A DNA stretch of 64,000 bases from Paenibacillus sp. SZ31 (lineage in GTDB: Bacteria; Bacillota; Bacilli; Paenibacillales; Paenibacillaceae), in the NCBI RefSeq assembly GCF_012912005.1, contig NZ_JABBEA010000001.1, forward strand, positions 682,001 through 746,000, read 5' to 3'. The number at the start of each line of letters is the position of its first letter. Position 1 is the stretch's first letter. Shown piece by piece: positions 43,066 through 52,776 of the stretch. A model generated the notes under the pieces. The model saw only the letters and a program-made list of their open reading frames with translations, was not told where the DNA came from and did no database searches. The position numbers were made by a program, and so were the translations under genes.

Positions 43066-43548
43066 TTATACGTTGCCGCGTACCAATGCAGTTATACCTG
43101 TACGAGATAATTCGCGAATGCCGTATGGCTTGAGCAATTCAATCATCGCATCAATTTTATCCGTATCTCCGACTACCTGAACAATCAGGCTGCCTGGACC
43201 AACATCTACAACAGATGCGCGGAATGTTTCAACCACACCCAGAATTTCTGGACGTTCGGAAGGCTCAGCTTTTACCTTAATCAATGCAAGTTCACGAGCT
43301 ACCATCGGTTTCAGGCTGAAATCAACCACTTTAATGACATCGATGATTTTGTACAGTTGTTTCTCAATCTGCTCCAGCGTTTTATCGTCACCAATGGTGA
43401 CAATTACCATCCGGGAGAGTCCGGGTTCTTCCGATTGACCTACTGTAATACTCTCAATGTTAAATCCGCGTCGACCGAACAACCCTGATACACGCTGAAG
43501 GACGCCTGGCTGATCGTTTACCAATATTGAAATCGTATGTCTAATCAT
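43066..43548 (-). CDS. ilvN: acetolactate synthase small (regulatory) subunit
   Basis: 160 residues: an N-terminal ACT domain (HTISILVNDQPGVLQRVSGL, GFNIESITVG) and the C-terminal ALS small-subunit domain. It confers valine feedback on the large subunit. The ATG overlaps the ilvB stop by four bases. Called ilvH in B. subtilis. Confidence 0.97.
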   Translation of the reverse strand: MIRHTISILVNDQPGVLQRVSGLFGRRGFNIESITVGQSEEPGLSRMVIVTIGDDKTLEQIEKQLYKIIDVIKVVDFSLKPMVARELALIKVKAEPSERPEILGVVETFRASVVDVGPGSLIVQVVGDTDKIDAMIELLKPYGIRELSRTGITALVRGNV

Positions 43549-45296
43549 TCCTCAGCATCCCCCATCAACATTTGATCAATTGTTGCTCCCTGCGGAACCA
43601 TTGGATACACATTTTCATCCTTGCGTACTACGAATTCGACAACGACTGGTCCTGGTGTATCCAGAGCTTCCTGCCAAGCACGCGCCGCTTCTTCTTTATT
43701 CGTTGCACGCAATCCTTTCACGCCATATGCTTCAGCCAGTTTTACAAAATCCGGACTTCCTGCCAGATCAATGTGGCTGTAACGGTTCTCATAGATGAGT
43801 TCCTGCCATTGGCGAACCATTCCGAGTACCTGATTGTTAATGATCACAATTTTTACCGGTATATTGTTAATGGCACAGATTGCGAGTTCTTGGGAACACA
43901 TCTGCATTCCGCCATCACCGTTAATGGAGATAACGAGTCTGTCCGGATTGGCCATCTGAGCACCAATGGCAGAAGGGAATCCAAAGCCCATCGTTCCGAG
44001 ACCACCCGAAGTTACCCATGAACGTGGTTGATTAAACTTGTAATATTGTGCCGCCCACATCTGATGTTGTCCCACATCCGTAGTCACAATCGCTTCACCT
44101 TTGGTTGTATCATTCAACATTTCAACAACCCACTGCGGTTTCAGCACTTCGTCTGAATCCTTATAGCTGTAAGGCTTCTCTTGTTTCCACTGCTTGATCT
44201 GGTCTCTCCATGCATCTGCACGCTCTGCACGTCCAACTTCTTTGTTGGCTATTTCAAGCACCGTCTTCACATCACCAACGATTGGAATATCGGTTGCAAT
44301 GTTTTTACCAATCTCAGCCGGATCAATATCGATATGAACGATTTTGGCATGTGGAGCGAATCCGTCCAGCTTACCTGTTACCCGATCATCGAATCGTGCC
44401 CCGATGTTAATCAGCAGATCCGACTGTTGGATGGCCAGGTTAGATGTGTATGTTCCGTGCATTCCCGGCATCCCTGTCCATAGTTCATGCCCACTTGGGA
44501 ATGCACCAAGACCCAGAAGGGTTGTCGTAATTGGAATGCCTGTCTTCTCAACAAACTCGAACAGTTCTTCATGTCCTCCCGAGTATACCACACCGCCACC
44601 GGCCAGAATCATTGGACGTTCTGCTTCCTGAATGGCCTGAGCCAAACGGTCAACCTGCAGTTTGTTTGGTACTGTCCGTGGATTGTACCCTCTTAATGTA
44701 ACAGGTTCAGTACTCGGTTCAAACAAGGTTTTGTTGGCTGAGACATCTTTCGGAATGTCGATCAGTACAGGACCTTTACGGCCGGTGTTGGCAATATGGA
44801 ATGCCTCATGAATGATACTCGACAAATCTTTAACATCTTTTACCAGATAGCTGTGTTTGGTGATCGGCATTGTAATCCCGGTAATATCCGCTTCCTGGAA
44901 AGCATCCGAGCCAATCAGGCTGGAATTGACATTTCCCGTAATGACAACCAGCGGCACGGAATCCATATATGCCGTGGCTATTCCAGTAACCAGATTGGTT
45001 GCTCCCGGCCCGGAGGTAGCGATACAAACACCGACTTTGCCGCTTGCACGTGCATATCCGTCAGCTGCATGAATTGCACCTTGTTCGTGACGGGTTAAGA
45101 CGTGTTTGAAGTCCTCGAAACCATACATTGCATCGTAAATGTACAACACTGCGCCACCCGGGTAACCAAATACGCAATCCACACCTTCAAGCAACAAGCT
45201 TCTCAGCAAAATCTCGGAACCGCTAATGACCTCCGGCTTCATCCATTTTTCACGTAATTCATCTGTCGATCGTACTTCTGGAATTTGAGCTCCCAT
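43545..45296 (-). CDS. ilvB: acetolactate synthase large subunit
   Basis: 583 residues. TPP enzyme with the N-terminal Pyr domain (FGYPGGAVLYIYDA, HEQGAIHAADGYARASGKVG containing the catalytic Glu), the central FAD/TH3 domain (ILAGGGVVYSG) and the PP domain (GDGGMQMCSQELA and the NN motif INNQVLGMVRQWQ). First step of branched-chain synthesis. GAGAGGAGG precedes ATG 45296. It heads the operon and is controlled by the T-box. Confidence 0.98.
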   Translation of the reverse strand: MGAQIPEVRSTDELREKWMKPEVISGSEILLRSLLLEGVDCVFGYPGGAVLYIYDAMYGFEDFKHVLTRHEQGAIHAADGYARASGKVGVCIATSGPGATNLVTGIATAYMDSVPLVVITGNVNSSLIGSDAFQEADITGITMPITKHSYLVKDVKDLSSIIHEAFHIANTGRKGPVLIDIPKDVSANKTLFEPSTEPVTLRGYNPRTVPNKLQVDRLAQAIQEAERPMILAGGGVVYSGGHEELFEFVEKTGIPITTTLLGLGAFPSGHELWTGMPGMHGTYTSNLAIQQSDLLINIGARFDDRVTGKLDGFAPHAKIVHIDIDPAEIGKNIATDIPIVGDVKTVLEIANKEVGRAERADAWRDQIKQWKQEKPYSYKDSDEVLKPQWVVEMLNDTTKGEAIVTTDVGQHQMWAAQYYKFNQPRSWVTSGGLGTMGFGFPSAIGAQMANPDRLVISINGDGGMQMCSQELAICAINNIPVKIVIINNQVLGMVRQWQELIYENRYSHIDLAGSPDFVKLAEAYGVKGLRATNKEEAARAWQEALDTPGPVVVEFVVRKDENVYPMVPQGATIDQMLMGDAEE

Positions 45297-45344
45297 TAGT
45301 CATCCTCCTCTCGGAATTTACACCATTCTGACATTTAAAGTTAC

Positions 45345-45744
45345 AAAAAAAACCTTCCATCCCCTGCAAACAAGTTCATGCTTGCGAGGGACGAAAGGTT
45401 ATCGCTTCCGTGGTACCACCCAACTTTGTCCGAAATTTCGCAATAACGGACCTTACCAGGTATAACAAAACGAATAGCTCAAACGAACATAGTCGTTTCC
45501 CATACCTGTTGTCTGTAACGCAGACATACGATTTTCCCTAATACGCGAAAGGAGTGACATCCAGTGCTTTTCAGGAAAACAGCTCCGAGGTGAGCTCGTA
45601 TATAAGGGATAATGGTGGTGGTTTCAGCAATTCCAGCCACTCTCTGAGCAAAAGAGCCCTTAAAACTTCGTCCTCTTCATAGCCGATGAAATATTCTCGT
45701 TAAATGTTAGGAACATTATATGATTCCTCTAACCGATAAGTCAA
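45345..45744 (-). promoter_or_regulatory. promoter and T-box riboswitch, tRNA-Leu (CUC)
   Basis: Promoter TTGACT (45739-45744), 18-base spacer, TATAAT (45715-45720). The T-box core GGGTGGTACCACGG is at 45408-45421. The terminator (AACCTTTCGTCCC with GGGATGGAAGGTT then T8) is at about 45346-45400. In the stem I region the specifier reads CTC (45592-45594) in GAGCTCACCTCGG, aligned with the TTC of the pheS leader. CTC is leucine, as in the B. subtilis ilv-leu operon. Confidence 0.93.
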
Positions 45745-45897
45745 TACCTGTTTTGCATAAAAATTCAGAGCACCTTCCATCCTCCCTCTTCAGCCTTTAA
45801 GGTTGCCCTAATCCCAGCGCTTCATTCAGTCACCTTTTATCTTGCTTCGGGCATAGGATATACGAGCAGCACGACTGGTCCTGAAAGGAGGCTCCGC

Positions 45898-46344
45898 ATG
45901 GTGATTCGGCAACGCACATCCAAGCTGGATGATGGCGCCATCATGAAGCTGATTGACACTCAACTTGTTCCTTTATCCCATATGAGCGAAAAGGAAATTA
46001 ATAAAATCCGCAAAGAAATACCCCTGCGAATGAACAGGGGCATGACCTTTGTTGTCTCGCCGGAGCCAGACAAAGCTGCTGTGGCATTCATCCATTTTCT
46101 CATGCATGGGGAATTGCTCTATGTCGATATGATGGCTGTTAGTCCGAAAGAACAACGCAAACGTTATGGGCAAACTTTGTTGCTCAAAGCAGAGAGCTTT
46201 GCGGCGTCTCGGGGGTGTAAAAGATCGAAAGTTATGGTGGATGAAGGCAATACCAAAGGACTTCATTTTTATCAAAAAAATGGATATATTGCGATTCGAT
46301 ACATTATGATAAGCCGTTGCTACGAATTGGAAAAAACATTATAG
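45898..46344 (+). CDS. GNAT family N-acetyltransferase
   Basis: 148 residues of the GNAT fold. The acetyl-CoA motif is SPKEQRKRYGQTLLLKAESFA, followed by VMVDEGNTKGLHFYQKNGY, typical of the C-terminal half. Small-molecule or protein N-acetyltransferase; substrate unknown. AAAGGAGG lies before ATG 45898. Divergent from the ilvB operon, it begins about 150 bases from the T-box promoter. Confidence 0.88.
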   Translation: MVIRQRTSKLDDGAIMKLIDTQLVPLSHMSEKEINKIRKEIPLRMNRGMTFVVSPEPDKAAVAFIHFLMHGELLYVDMMAVSPKEQRKRYGQTLLLKAESFAASRGCKRSKVMVDEGNTKGLHFYQKNGYIAIRYIMISRCYELEKTL

Positions 46345-46350
46345 AATGTC

Positions 46351-46740
46351 CTAGAAAAATCCTGGTGGGCGTGGACCTGGACCATAAGGGCCGAATCCAG
46401 GACCCGGTCCAAATCCGCCACCAGGTCCTCCAGGTCCATATCCCGGTCCGTAGCCTGGACCATATCCAGGGCCTGGTTTTGGTCCAGGTCCATATCCGGG
46501 ACCGAAGCCGGGACCACCTCCATAAGCATAAGGCAGAGTGGCAATAGCAAGCAGATCAAACAATACCAGTGGCAGAATCGCTTTTGTACGTACTTTTTTG
46601 CCATTCAAACGCTTCAGTACCAGTTTGTTGCCCGATACTTTCAACAGCTTTCCCGTAACCCGAGTGCCGTCTTTTTTGATTGCAACAATATTTTTACCTA
46701 TTAATTTCATCGCTTCATCACGCGTAACTTGTTGTTTCAT
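46351..46740 (-). CDS. Gly/Pro/Tyr-rich repeat protein, unknown function
   Basis: 129 residues. Residues 1-52 are basic and beta-like (NIVAIKKDGTRVTGKLLKVS, an SH3/Sm-like pattern). A hydrophobic stretch at about 55-72 (AILPLVLFDLLAIATLP) may be a membrane helix. Residues 73-129 are almost only Gly, Pro and Tyr/Phe in GPGYGP-like repeats. Such tails occur in coat and surface proteins, so a spore-coat role is possible but unproven. GGAGGGG precedes ATG 46740. Convergent with the GNAT gene. Confidence 0.78.
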   Translation of the reverse strand: MKQQVTRDEAMKLIGKNIVAIKKDGTRVTGKLLKVSGNKLVLKRLNGKKVRTKAILPLVLFDLLAIATLPYAYGGGPGFGPGYGPGPKPGPGYGPGYGPGYGPGGPGGGFGPGPGFGPYGPGPRPPGFF

Positions 46741-46887
46741 ACTTTCCCCTCCTCCTCGGATCGTTCAAAACAGTGTATTCGTCCATCACTGAATTCGCCT
46801 GTTTCTTTGTCCCTACCTGAAAATATGGGTATCTGCACGAGAACCAAGTTAAGCATGTAAAAGTCGATGGGCGTTCAAGAAAACAAA

Positions 46888-46913
46888 AAAGGCCCGCACA
46901 AGGCGGACCCTTT
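46888..46913 (-). terminator. terminator after the nucleoside importer operon
   Basis: AAAGGGTCCGCC and GCGGGCCTTT on the minus strand with loop TTGT, followed by TTTGTTTTC. Confidence 0.8.
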
Positions 46914-46953
46914 ATCAAAACTCTGAATAGCTAAACTGATATGGAAAAGGTTG

Positions 46954-47916
46954 TTACCTTTTACCCGGATCATATGCTTCACCGAGTGCAGACGGAGCCG
47001 AAGAACGTCCAACCGCTGCAACGAGAACGATGATGGTAAGCAGGTAAGGCAACATAAAAATAATTTCCTGGGGAATACTTTGTGACCATTCAAACAACTG
47101 TACATAGTTTCGGATCGCTTGTGAGAATCCAAAGAAGACAGCCGCACCAAAGGCACCAATCGGATTCCACTTACCAAAGATCATAGCTGCAATGGCAATA
47201 TAACCTTGGCCGGAAACCGTATTGTGTGAGAATGTACCCGTAGTCGTCAACGTAATTGCAGCTCCACCAATGGCCGCAAGCGCACCACTGATCATAACGC
47301 CAATATAGCGATAACGAAGCACTTTAACACCAACCGTATCAGCCGCACTTGGATGTTCACCTACAGAACGAAGGCGCAGACCAAATGGCGTTTTGAACAT
47401 GATGTAATACGTTAGGAATACGAACAGAATAGCCAGATATGTCGTTGGATATACGTTCTTGAAGAAGGCTTCTCCAAGCAAAGGAATCTCTTTCAACAAT
47501 GGCACATCAAACTTGCTGAAGCCTTGAACCAACGGTGAATCACCAGAACCTTCAAACAACAGTTTAACCAAGTACAACGTACTTCCTGCTGCCAAAAAGT
47601 TAATGACGATACCACTGATAATCTGGTCTGCCTTAAATGTGATAGACGCAACGGCATGAATCAGCGATACCAGTACGCCCAATACAATCGCGAGCAAAAC
47701 CCCCATCCAGGCCGATGTCGTTCCACCCATGCCCGCTTCTTGGGCATAATGCGCCCCGATTCCAGCTGCAAAGGCACCAAAGACCATAAAACCTTCAAGT
47801 CCAAGGTTAGTTACACCTGATTTTTCCGAAAAAATTCCGCCGAGTGATGCAAAAATCAATGCCGTAGCAAAGACAAGCGTCGTATTGATAATTTGCCCAA
47901 TTGTCAACAAGTCCAT
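46954..47916 (-). CDS. nupQ: BMP-type nucleoside ABC transporter, permease 2
   Basis: 320 residues, about ten helices, of the nucleoside/BMP (BPD_transp_2) permease family: TNLGLEGFMVFGAFAAGIGA, RSVGEHPSAADTVGVKVLRYR (the EAA-like cytosolic loop), and GMIFGKWNPIGAFGAA-like C-terminal segment. Corresponds to B. subtilis NupQ/YufQ. It begins right after the nupP stop and is the last gene of the operon. The partners upstream supply the other permease, ATPase and lipoprotein. Confidence 0.92.
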   Translation of the reverse strand: MDLLTIGQIINTTLVFATALIFASLGGIFSEKSGVTNLGLEGFMVFGAFAAGIGAHYAQEAGMGGTTSAWMGVLLAIVLGVLVSLIHAVASITFKADQIISGIVINFLAAGSTLYLVKLLFEGSGDSPLVQGFSKFDVPLLKEIPLLGEAFFKNVYPTTYLAILFVFLTYYIMFKTPFGLRLRSVGEHPSAADTVGVKVLRYRYIGVMISGALAAIGGAAITLTTTGTFSHNTVSGQGYIAIAAMIFGKWNPIGAFGAAVFFGFSQAIRNYVQLFEWSQSIPQEIIFMLPYLLTIIVLVAAVGRSSAPSALGEAYDPGKR

Positions 47917-48996
47917 CTACAACACCTTCTCTTTCTTACGCTTCGAATAGAACGGTTTAAGTATCCAGCGCACGATGCCTTGTGCCGCAATAAAGAAGAT
48001 AATCGAACCGATCACAATCCGAATAATCTCAGGCGGAACATCCGCAGCAAAACTCATACCTGCAGATCCGTACGTGAGGGTACCGAACAGCACTGCTCCC
48101 AATAACACCCCAAACGGATGATTCAAACCAATCAGGGCAACCGCAATTCCGTCAAAACCTGTTCCCGGTGAACCTGACATTACAGTCTGGTACTGGAACA
48201 CCCCGAGCACCTGGAATGCACCACCAAGACCTGCAAGCATACCACTGATGAACATCGCTTTTACGATATTCCGGTTAACATGCATACCTGCATATTCAGC
48301 TGCATTAGGGTTGTAACCTACCGCCCGGATTTCATAACCCTGTTTTGTTTTCCACATATAGATATAAAAGAGCACAGCCATCACAATGGCAATCAGCGTT
48401 CCCATGTGCACACGGGAGTTGCCCATCAGTTCAGAGAGCCATGTCAAACTAATCGAAGCCGATTCGCTGATATTCACGGAACGATTCTCACCTTTTAACA
48501 GCAAGAATTGGCGAACGATAAGATTGGCCAAATACAGACCAATCCAGTTCAACATGATACTACTGATAACTTCATTGACCCCACGTGCTGCTTTCAGATA
48601 ACCAGCAATCGCGGCCCAAAGACCACCAAACAATGCACCGGCAATCAAAGCCAGTGGCGCATGGAGGTAGATCGGCAAACCTGCAAACTTAACACCAACA
48701 AATGTTGCAGCGGTCATACCGACGAGAAATTGACCTTCTCCCCCGATGTTGAACAGCCCTGCACGCGATGCAAATGCAAATGCAAGTCCAGTCATGATCA
48801 GTGGTGTCATTTCACGTACCGCTTCACCAAAGTTGTACATGTCTCCAAATACCTTGGTGAACAATGCGCCATAGGCTTCAATCGGATTGTAACCACCGAT
48901 CAGCATGACAACCCCACCGAGAATCAGACCCATAACAATGGCGACTACAGGCAAAATAAATGAATCTCGGGTAAACCATTTCAATACGTTATTCAT
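47917..48996 (-). CDS. nupP: BMP-type nucleoside ABC transporter, permease 1
   Basis: 359 residues with about ten helices. FNIGGEGQFLVGMTAATFVG, RAVGYNPNAAEYAGMHVNRN (cytosolic coupling loop) and GSPGTGFDGIAVALIGLNHPFG match NupP-type permeases. It overlaps the ATPase gene by eight bases and abuts the second permease, so stoichiometric translation is likely. Confidence 0.92.
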   Translation of the reverse strand: MNNVLKWFTRDSFILPVVAIVMGLILGGVVMLIGGYNPIEAYGALFTKVFGDMYNFGEAVREMTPLIMTGLAFAFASRAGLFNIGGEGQFLVGMTAATFVGVKFAGLPIYLHAPLALIAGALFGGLWAAIAGYLKAARGVNEVISSIMLNWIGLYLANLIVRQFLLLKGENRSVNISESASISLTWLSELMGNSRVHMGTLIAIVMAVLFYIYMWKTKQGYEIRAVGYNPNAAEYAGMHVNRNIVKAMFISGMLAGLGGAFQVLGVFQYQTVMSGSPGTGFDGIAVALIGLNHPFGVLLGAVLFGTLTYGSAGMSFAADVPPEIIRIVIGSIIFFIAAQGIVRWILKPFYSKRKKEKVL

Positions 48997-50527
48997 GCGC
49001 AGTACCTCTCTTTTGGGTGCTGCCCGCCATCATCAAGCCGAGCTCCCTGTCATTGGTTTCTTCTGGCAGCACCTCGCCAACGATCTGGCCTTCATAGATA
49101 ACAGCAATTCGGTCAGATACATTGATAATCTCATCAAGCTCAAATGAAATCAGCAGAACAGCCTTGCCTTGATCGCGTTGTGCAATCAGTTGCTTTTGCA
49201 CGAACTCAATAGCCCCTACGTCCAAACCACGCGTTGGTTGGGCAGCAATAAGCAGTTCAGGGTTTTTATCCACCTCACGGGCGATAATGGCCTTCTGCTG
49301 GTTTCCTCCGGACAAGGAACGAGCTTTGGTCTCGATGCTTGGTGTACGCACGTCAAATGCCTCCACAAGCCGCTTCGCCTGCTTTTTGATCGCATCGAAG
49401 TTAAGGAACCCTTTACGGGTGTATGGTGCCTTATAGTACGATTCCAGAACGATATTTTCACTCACTGAAAAATCAAGTACAAGTCCGTGTTTATGTCGAT
49501 CTTCTGGAATGTGGGCTACACCCGACTCCGAAATATGGCGCGGAGAATGATTGGACAGCTCCTTGCCCTCCAACAGAATCGAACCGCTCTCTACTTTACG
49601 CAGTCCGGTAAGAGCTTCAATCAGTTCACTTTGACCGTTACCATCCACGCCTGCGATTCCGACAATCTCTCCTGCACGTACGTTCAGGTTAAGTTGGTTC
49701 AGAACCGAAATGCCTTCTTTATTCTTGGCGGTTAGTTTGCTGACTTCGAGCACATTGGCTCCAGGTGTAGCCGGTTTTTTGTCCACTTTGAATGTGACAT
49801 TCCGACCTACCATCTTCTCTGCCAATTCATTCGGATTGGTTTCCGATGTTTTGACCGAATCAATTACTTTACCCCGACGGATAATCGTTACCGTATCGGA
49901 GATTTCCATGATCTCTTTCAGTTTGTGCGTGATCAGAATAATCGATTTGCCTTCGGCAACGAGCTTCTTCATGATGGTCATCAGTTCTTTGATCTCTTGA
50001 GGAGTCAATACGGCTGTAGGCTCGTCAAAAATCAAAATATCTGCACCGCGATACAACGTTTTAACAATCTCTACACGTTGCTGCATTCCGACAGAGATAT
50101 CATGAATTTTGGCATGAGGATTTACCTTAAGTCCATACTGTTCGGACAGACGCTGAACTTCAGCAGCTGCTTTTTTATAGTTAATATTGAGACCCTTCGT
50201 TGGTTCAGATCCCAAAATAATGTTCTCTGTTACCGTGAACGGCTGTACAAGCTTAAAGTGCTGATGCACCATGCCGATGCCAAGATCGATCGCTCGGTTA
50301 GGGCTGTCGATGATGACAGGCTTGCCATTCACTTCAATGGAACCTTCATCTGGCTGATAGAGACCAAATACAATATTCATCAACGTTGACTTACCAGCGC
50401 CATTTTCGCCCAGTAGCGCATGGATCTCGCCTTTACGAAGCTGAAGGCTGATGGCGTCGTTGGCAACAATGCCTGGGAAACGCTTCGTAATTTGTTTTAA
50501 CTCAACGACGGGGGTTGCTGCACCCAT
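48989..50527 (-). CDS. nupO: nucleoside ABC transporter ATP-binding protein
   Basis: 512 residues with two nucleotide-binding domains in one chain, the format of BMP/ribose-type importers. First P-loop GENGAGKSTLMN near 40, signature ISVGMQQRVEIVK and Walker B ILIFDEPTAVLTPQE; second domain VDGNGQSELI (degenerate P-loop) and signature SGGNQQKAIIAREV. It drives the two permeases. It is separated from nupN by 184 bases with a strong hairpin. Confidence 0.95.
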   Translation of the reverse strand: MGAATPVVELKQITKRFPGIVANDAISLQLRKGEIHALLGENGAGKSTLMNIVFGLYQPDEGSIEVNGKPVIIDSPNRAIDLGIGMVHQHFKLVQPFTVTENIILGSEPTKGLNINYKKAAAEVQRLSEQYGLKVNPHAKIHDISVGMQQRVEIVKTLYRGADILIFDEPTAVLTPQEIKELMTIMKKLVAEGKSIILITHKLKEIMEISDTVTIIRRGKVIDSVKTSETNPNELAEKMVGRNVTFKVDKKPATPGANVLEVSKLTAKNKEGISVLNQLNLNVRAGEIVGIAGVDGNGQSELIEALTGLRKVESGSILLEGKELSNHSPRHISESGVAHIPEDRHKHGLVLDFSVSENIVLESYYKAPYTRKGFLNFDAIKKQAKRLVEAFDVRTPSIETKARSLSGGNQQKAIIAREVDKNPELLIAAQPTRGLDVGAIEFVQKQLIAQRDQGKAVLLISFELDEIINVSDRIAVIYEGQIVGEVLPEETNDRELGLMMAGSTQKRGTAHE

Positions 50528-50660
50528 GTAATCACCCTTATAACTGATATAGTGTGGTTCCGCAAACGAAAGAAAAGCTCCTACCGGAGCGTTGATATAC
50601 AGTGACCTTGTACAATTGTTATGATGACTTGATCAAATGTTCCTGTTCTTGCAATCATAA

Positions 50661-50678
50661 GGCCGGTCAAGACCGGCC
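50661..50678 (-). other. hairpin between nupN and nupO
   Basis: GGCCGGTC-AA-GACCGGCC is a perfect 8-bp stem without a T-tract. It could stabilise the nupN message relative to the transporter genes. A smaller GCTCC-TACC-GGAGC hairpin lies at about 50577-50590. Confidence 0.65.
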
Positions 50679-50711
50679 CCAATGATTATTCTTTATGACA
50701 CGAAGATCAAA

Positions 50712-51752
50712 TTACTCAGTAGGTACTTTGATTTCGCCGCTGATGATTTTTTCTTTGTACTCTTCTACTTTTGCAAGTGTATCAGCAGATACGTTCGCAG
50801 TAGAAGTATCAGCAATACCTACGCCGTTTTCTTTCAACGTCAGGTTTTCGGAACCGCCAGCAAATGTACCGTCGATTACTTCTTGGTTAACGCGCTTAAC
50901 AGCTTCGTCAACTTTTTTGATCATGGAAGTCAAAGTGATCTCATCACCAAACTCAAGAGATTGGTCTTTGTCAACACCGATAACCCATACATCTTGACCT
51001 TGTTTCTTACGAGCACTTGCTTCGTTAAACACACCGTTACCTGTTGCGCCAGAAGCGTGGAAGATAATATCTACGCCTTCATTGTAAAGTGTTGCTGCTG
51101 CTGCTTTACCCAAGTCAGGTTTATCAAAAGCACCTGTGTAGTTAGAAATGAATTGAGCATCAGGGTTAACTGCTTTAACGCCTTCTCTGAATCCTACTTC
51201 AAACTTTTTGATCAGTGGGCTTTCCATACCGCCTACAAAACCAATTTTGTTCGTTTTTGTTGTCAGACCGGCAACAACACCAACCAAGAAAGATCCTTCT
51301 TCTTCAGCAAATGTTACGGATTTAACGTTAGGAACATCAACTACGCTGTCAATGATCGCGAGTTTAGCATCAGGATTTTGCTCCGCAACAGTCTTGATTG
51401 CATCAGCCAATTGGAAACCAATACCCCAAGTCAGGTCATATCCACCTTTAACGAATTCGTTCAGGTTAGGAATGTACTCTTCATCGGATTTACTTTGCAG
51501 ATATTTAACTGCAGTACCTGTTTCTGTTTCAGTCGCTTGTAGAGCTTCCCAAGCGGATTGGTTAAAGGATTTGTCATTAACTCCACCTACGTCAGTAACC
51601 ATACCGATGTTGAGATCGGATTTCGCTTCAGTGGATGTGCCACCTGTATCTCCTCCGGCATTTGTTTCTTCTTTCGGTTTGCTACCGCAACCTGCGAGCA
51701 TAACCGATACCGCCAGCAACATTACCAAAGACAAGCTGAGCATCTTTTTCAT
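50712..51752 (-). CDS. nupN: BMP family nucleoside-binding lipoprotein
   Basis: 346 residues. Signal peptide with lipobox MLAGC, a Gly/Thr-rich linker, then the BMP (Med/BmpA) binding domain: GMVTDVGGVNDKSFNQSAW, GGYDLTWGIGFQLADA, FVGGMESPLIKKFEVGF, IFHASGATGNGVF, VIGVDKDQ. It captures nucleosides outside the cell for NupOPQ. GGGGGAAAAAG precedes ATG 51752. The substrate is inferred from the B. subtilis counterpart. Confidence 0.93.
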   Translation of the reverse strand: MKKMLSLSLVMLLAVSVMLAGCGSKPKEETNAGGDTGGTSTEAKSDLNIGMVTDVGGVNDKSFNQSAWEALQATETETGTAVKYLQSKSDEEYIPNLNEFVKGGYDLTWGIGFQLADAIKTVAEQNPDAKLAIIDSVVDVPNVKSVTFAEEEGSFLVGVVAGLTTKTNKIGFVGGMESPLIKKFEVGFREGVKAVNPDAQFISNYTGAFDKPDLGKAAAATLYNEGVDIIFHASGATGNGVFNEASARKKQGQDVWVIGVDKDQSLEFGDEITLTSMIKKVDEAVKRVNQEVIDGTFAGGSENLTLKENGVGIADTSTANVSADTLAKVEEYKEKIISGEIKVPTE

Positions 51753-52290
51753 TTCTCTTTTTCCCCCTTAATGATATATCCTCATTCCAATCCAGCCTAC
51801 AATTGAACGGTTAACAGATAGCAGGAATGACTTTTATGCAGAATGTATGGTTTCTTCGACATTAAAAGCGCATTCTCACCCTTGAAGCATCCAATCATCT
51901 GTCGAAAAACCGAACATTATGACATGGAGAGAAAAATTAGGACTAGCCTACTAGAGGTGATTATACAATCAACCAGTGTTAAAATCCAGATGTTTCATCA
52001 CCAAATATCACATATTTTTGTTCTTTTTTTATTGAAAACGCTTAATAATTTAGCGATTTAACACACTAACGTTACAGCGATGTGATGTTATATAACAAAA
52101 ACATACCGCAAACTTTAGTGATGTATGGAATTCACCTGTTTTCGTTTGTATTATTTCACCGTTCGTATTTTATGTATTCCCATGGTTTGTTATTCACCAG
52201 TTATCTGGTTTCATTGTTCCCTTGCAGACTATAGCCTATTCGCTCTACTCATTCAGAGATTCATCTTCGATTTCTTCCAAGCCGTAAAAA
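51753..52290. other. long intergenic region upstream of nupN
   Basis: No gene. A TATAAT is at 51960-51965 (minus) without a convincing -35; a cre-like TGAAAACGCTTAAT at 52033-52046 differs from the consensus at one defined position. The 200-base leader shows no recognised riboswitch, and in particular no purine riboswitch core. Confidence 0.45.
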
Positions 52291-52316
52291 AAGCCGCCAT
52301 ATAGGTACGGCGGCTT
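52291..52316 (-). terminator. terminator after rplT
   Basis: AAGCCGCC and GGCGGCTT pair around ATATAGGTAC; TTTTTTTA follows on the minus strand. Confidence 0.92.
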
Positions 52317-52328
52317 GTATCATACAAT

Positions 52329-52688
52329 TTAAGCGTTGATTTTGCCTTTAGCTACAGTAGCCAAAGAGTTGAACGCATTGATGTCGTTAACGGCCAGATC
52401 AGCCAACATTTTGCGGTTCATGTCTACTCCAGCAAGTTTCAAACCATGGATCAGTTTGTTGTAAGACAAACCATTCATACGTGCTGCAGCATTGATACGA
52501 ACGATCCACAGTCTGCGGAAGTTACGTTTCGTGTTGCGACGGTCACGGTATGCGTATACCAGGGATTTCATTACTTGCTCGTTAGCTGTTTTAAAAATAC
52601 GGTGTTTGGAACCGAAATAACCTCTTGCCAGTTTCAAAACCTTTTTATGACGACGACGTACTACAAAACCGCCTTTTACTCTTGCCAT
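52329..52688 (-). CDS. rplT: 50S ribosomal protein L20
   Basis: 119 residues, exact family length. [40 protein letters not shown] and [12 protein letters not shown] are hallmark L20 segments. Binds 23S rRNA early in assembly and represses this operon through its leader. GGGAGGTTC precedes ATG 52688. Confidence 0.98.
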   Translation of the reverse strand: MARVKGGFVVRRRHKKVLKLARGYFGSKHRIFKTANEQVMKSLVYAYRDRRNTKRNFRRLWIVRINAAARMNGLSYNKLIHGLKLAGVDMNRKMLADLAVNDINAFNSLATVAKGKINA

Positions 52689-52776
52689 ATCAAAGAACCT
52701 CCCAAATAAATATAAATGTATCCGTGGTATGTGTACGGCCGTAGCCGATCCCCCATACGGAATGTACTAATTAGAA

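Noticed and set aside
46351-46560. GPGYGP-coding repeats considered as a CRISPR or satellite array
   Set aside because: Repeats are imperfect, very short, without spacers, and remain in one reading frame, so they are protein repeats.
50682-51542. 286-codon plus-strand frame opposite nupN
   Set aside because: nupN is a clear BMP-family lipoprotein; the opposing frame is Phe/Cys-rich antisense.
51753-52060. purine riboswitch before nupN
   Set aside because: No conserved junction core or loop sequences were found; the only structures are minor hairpins.
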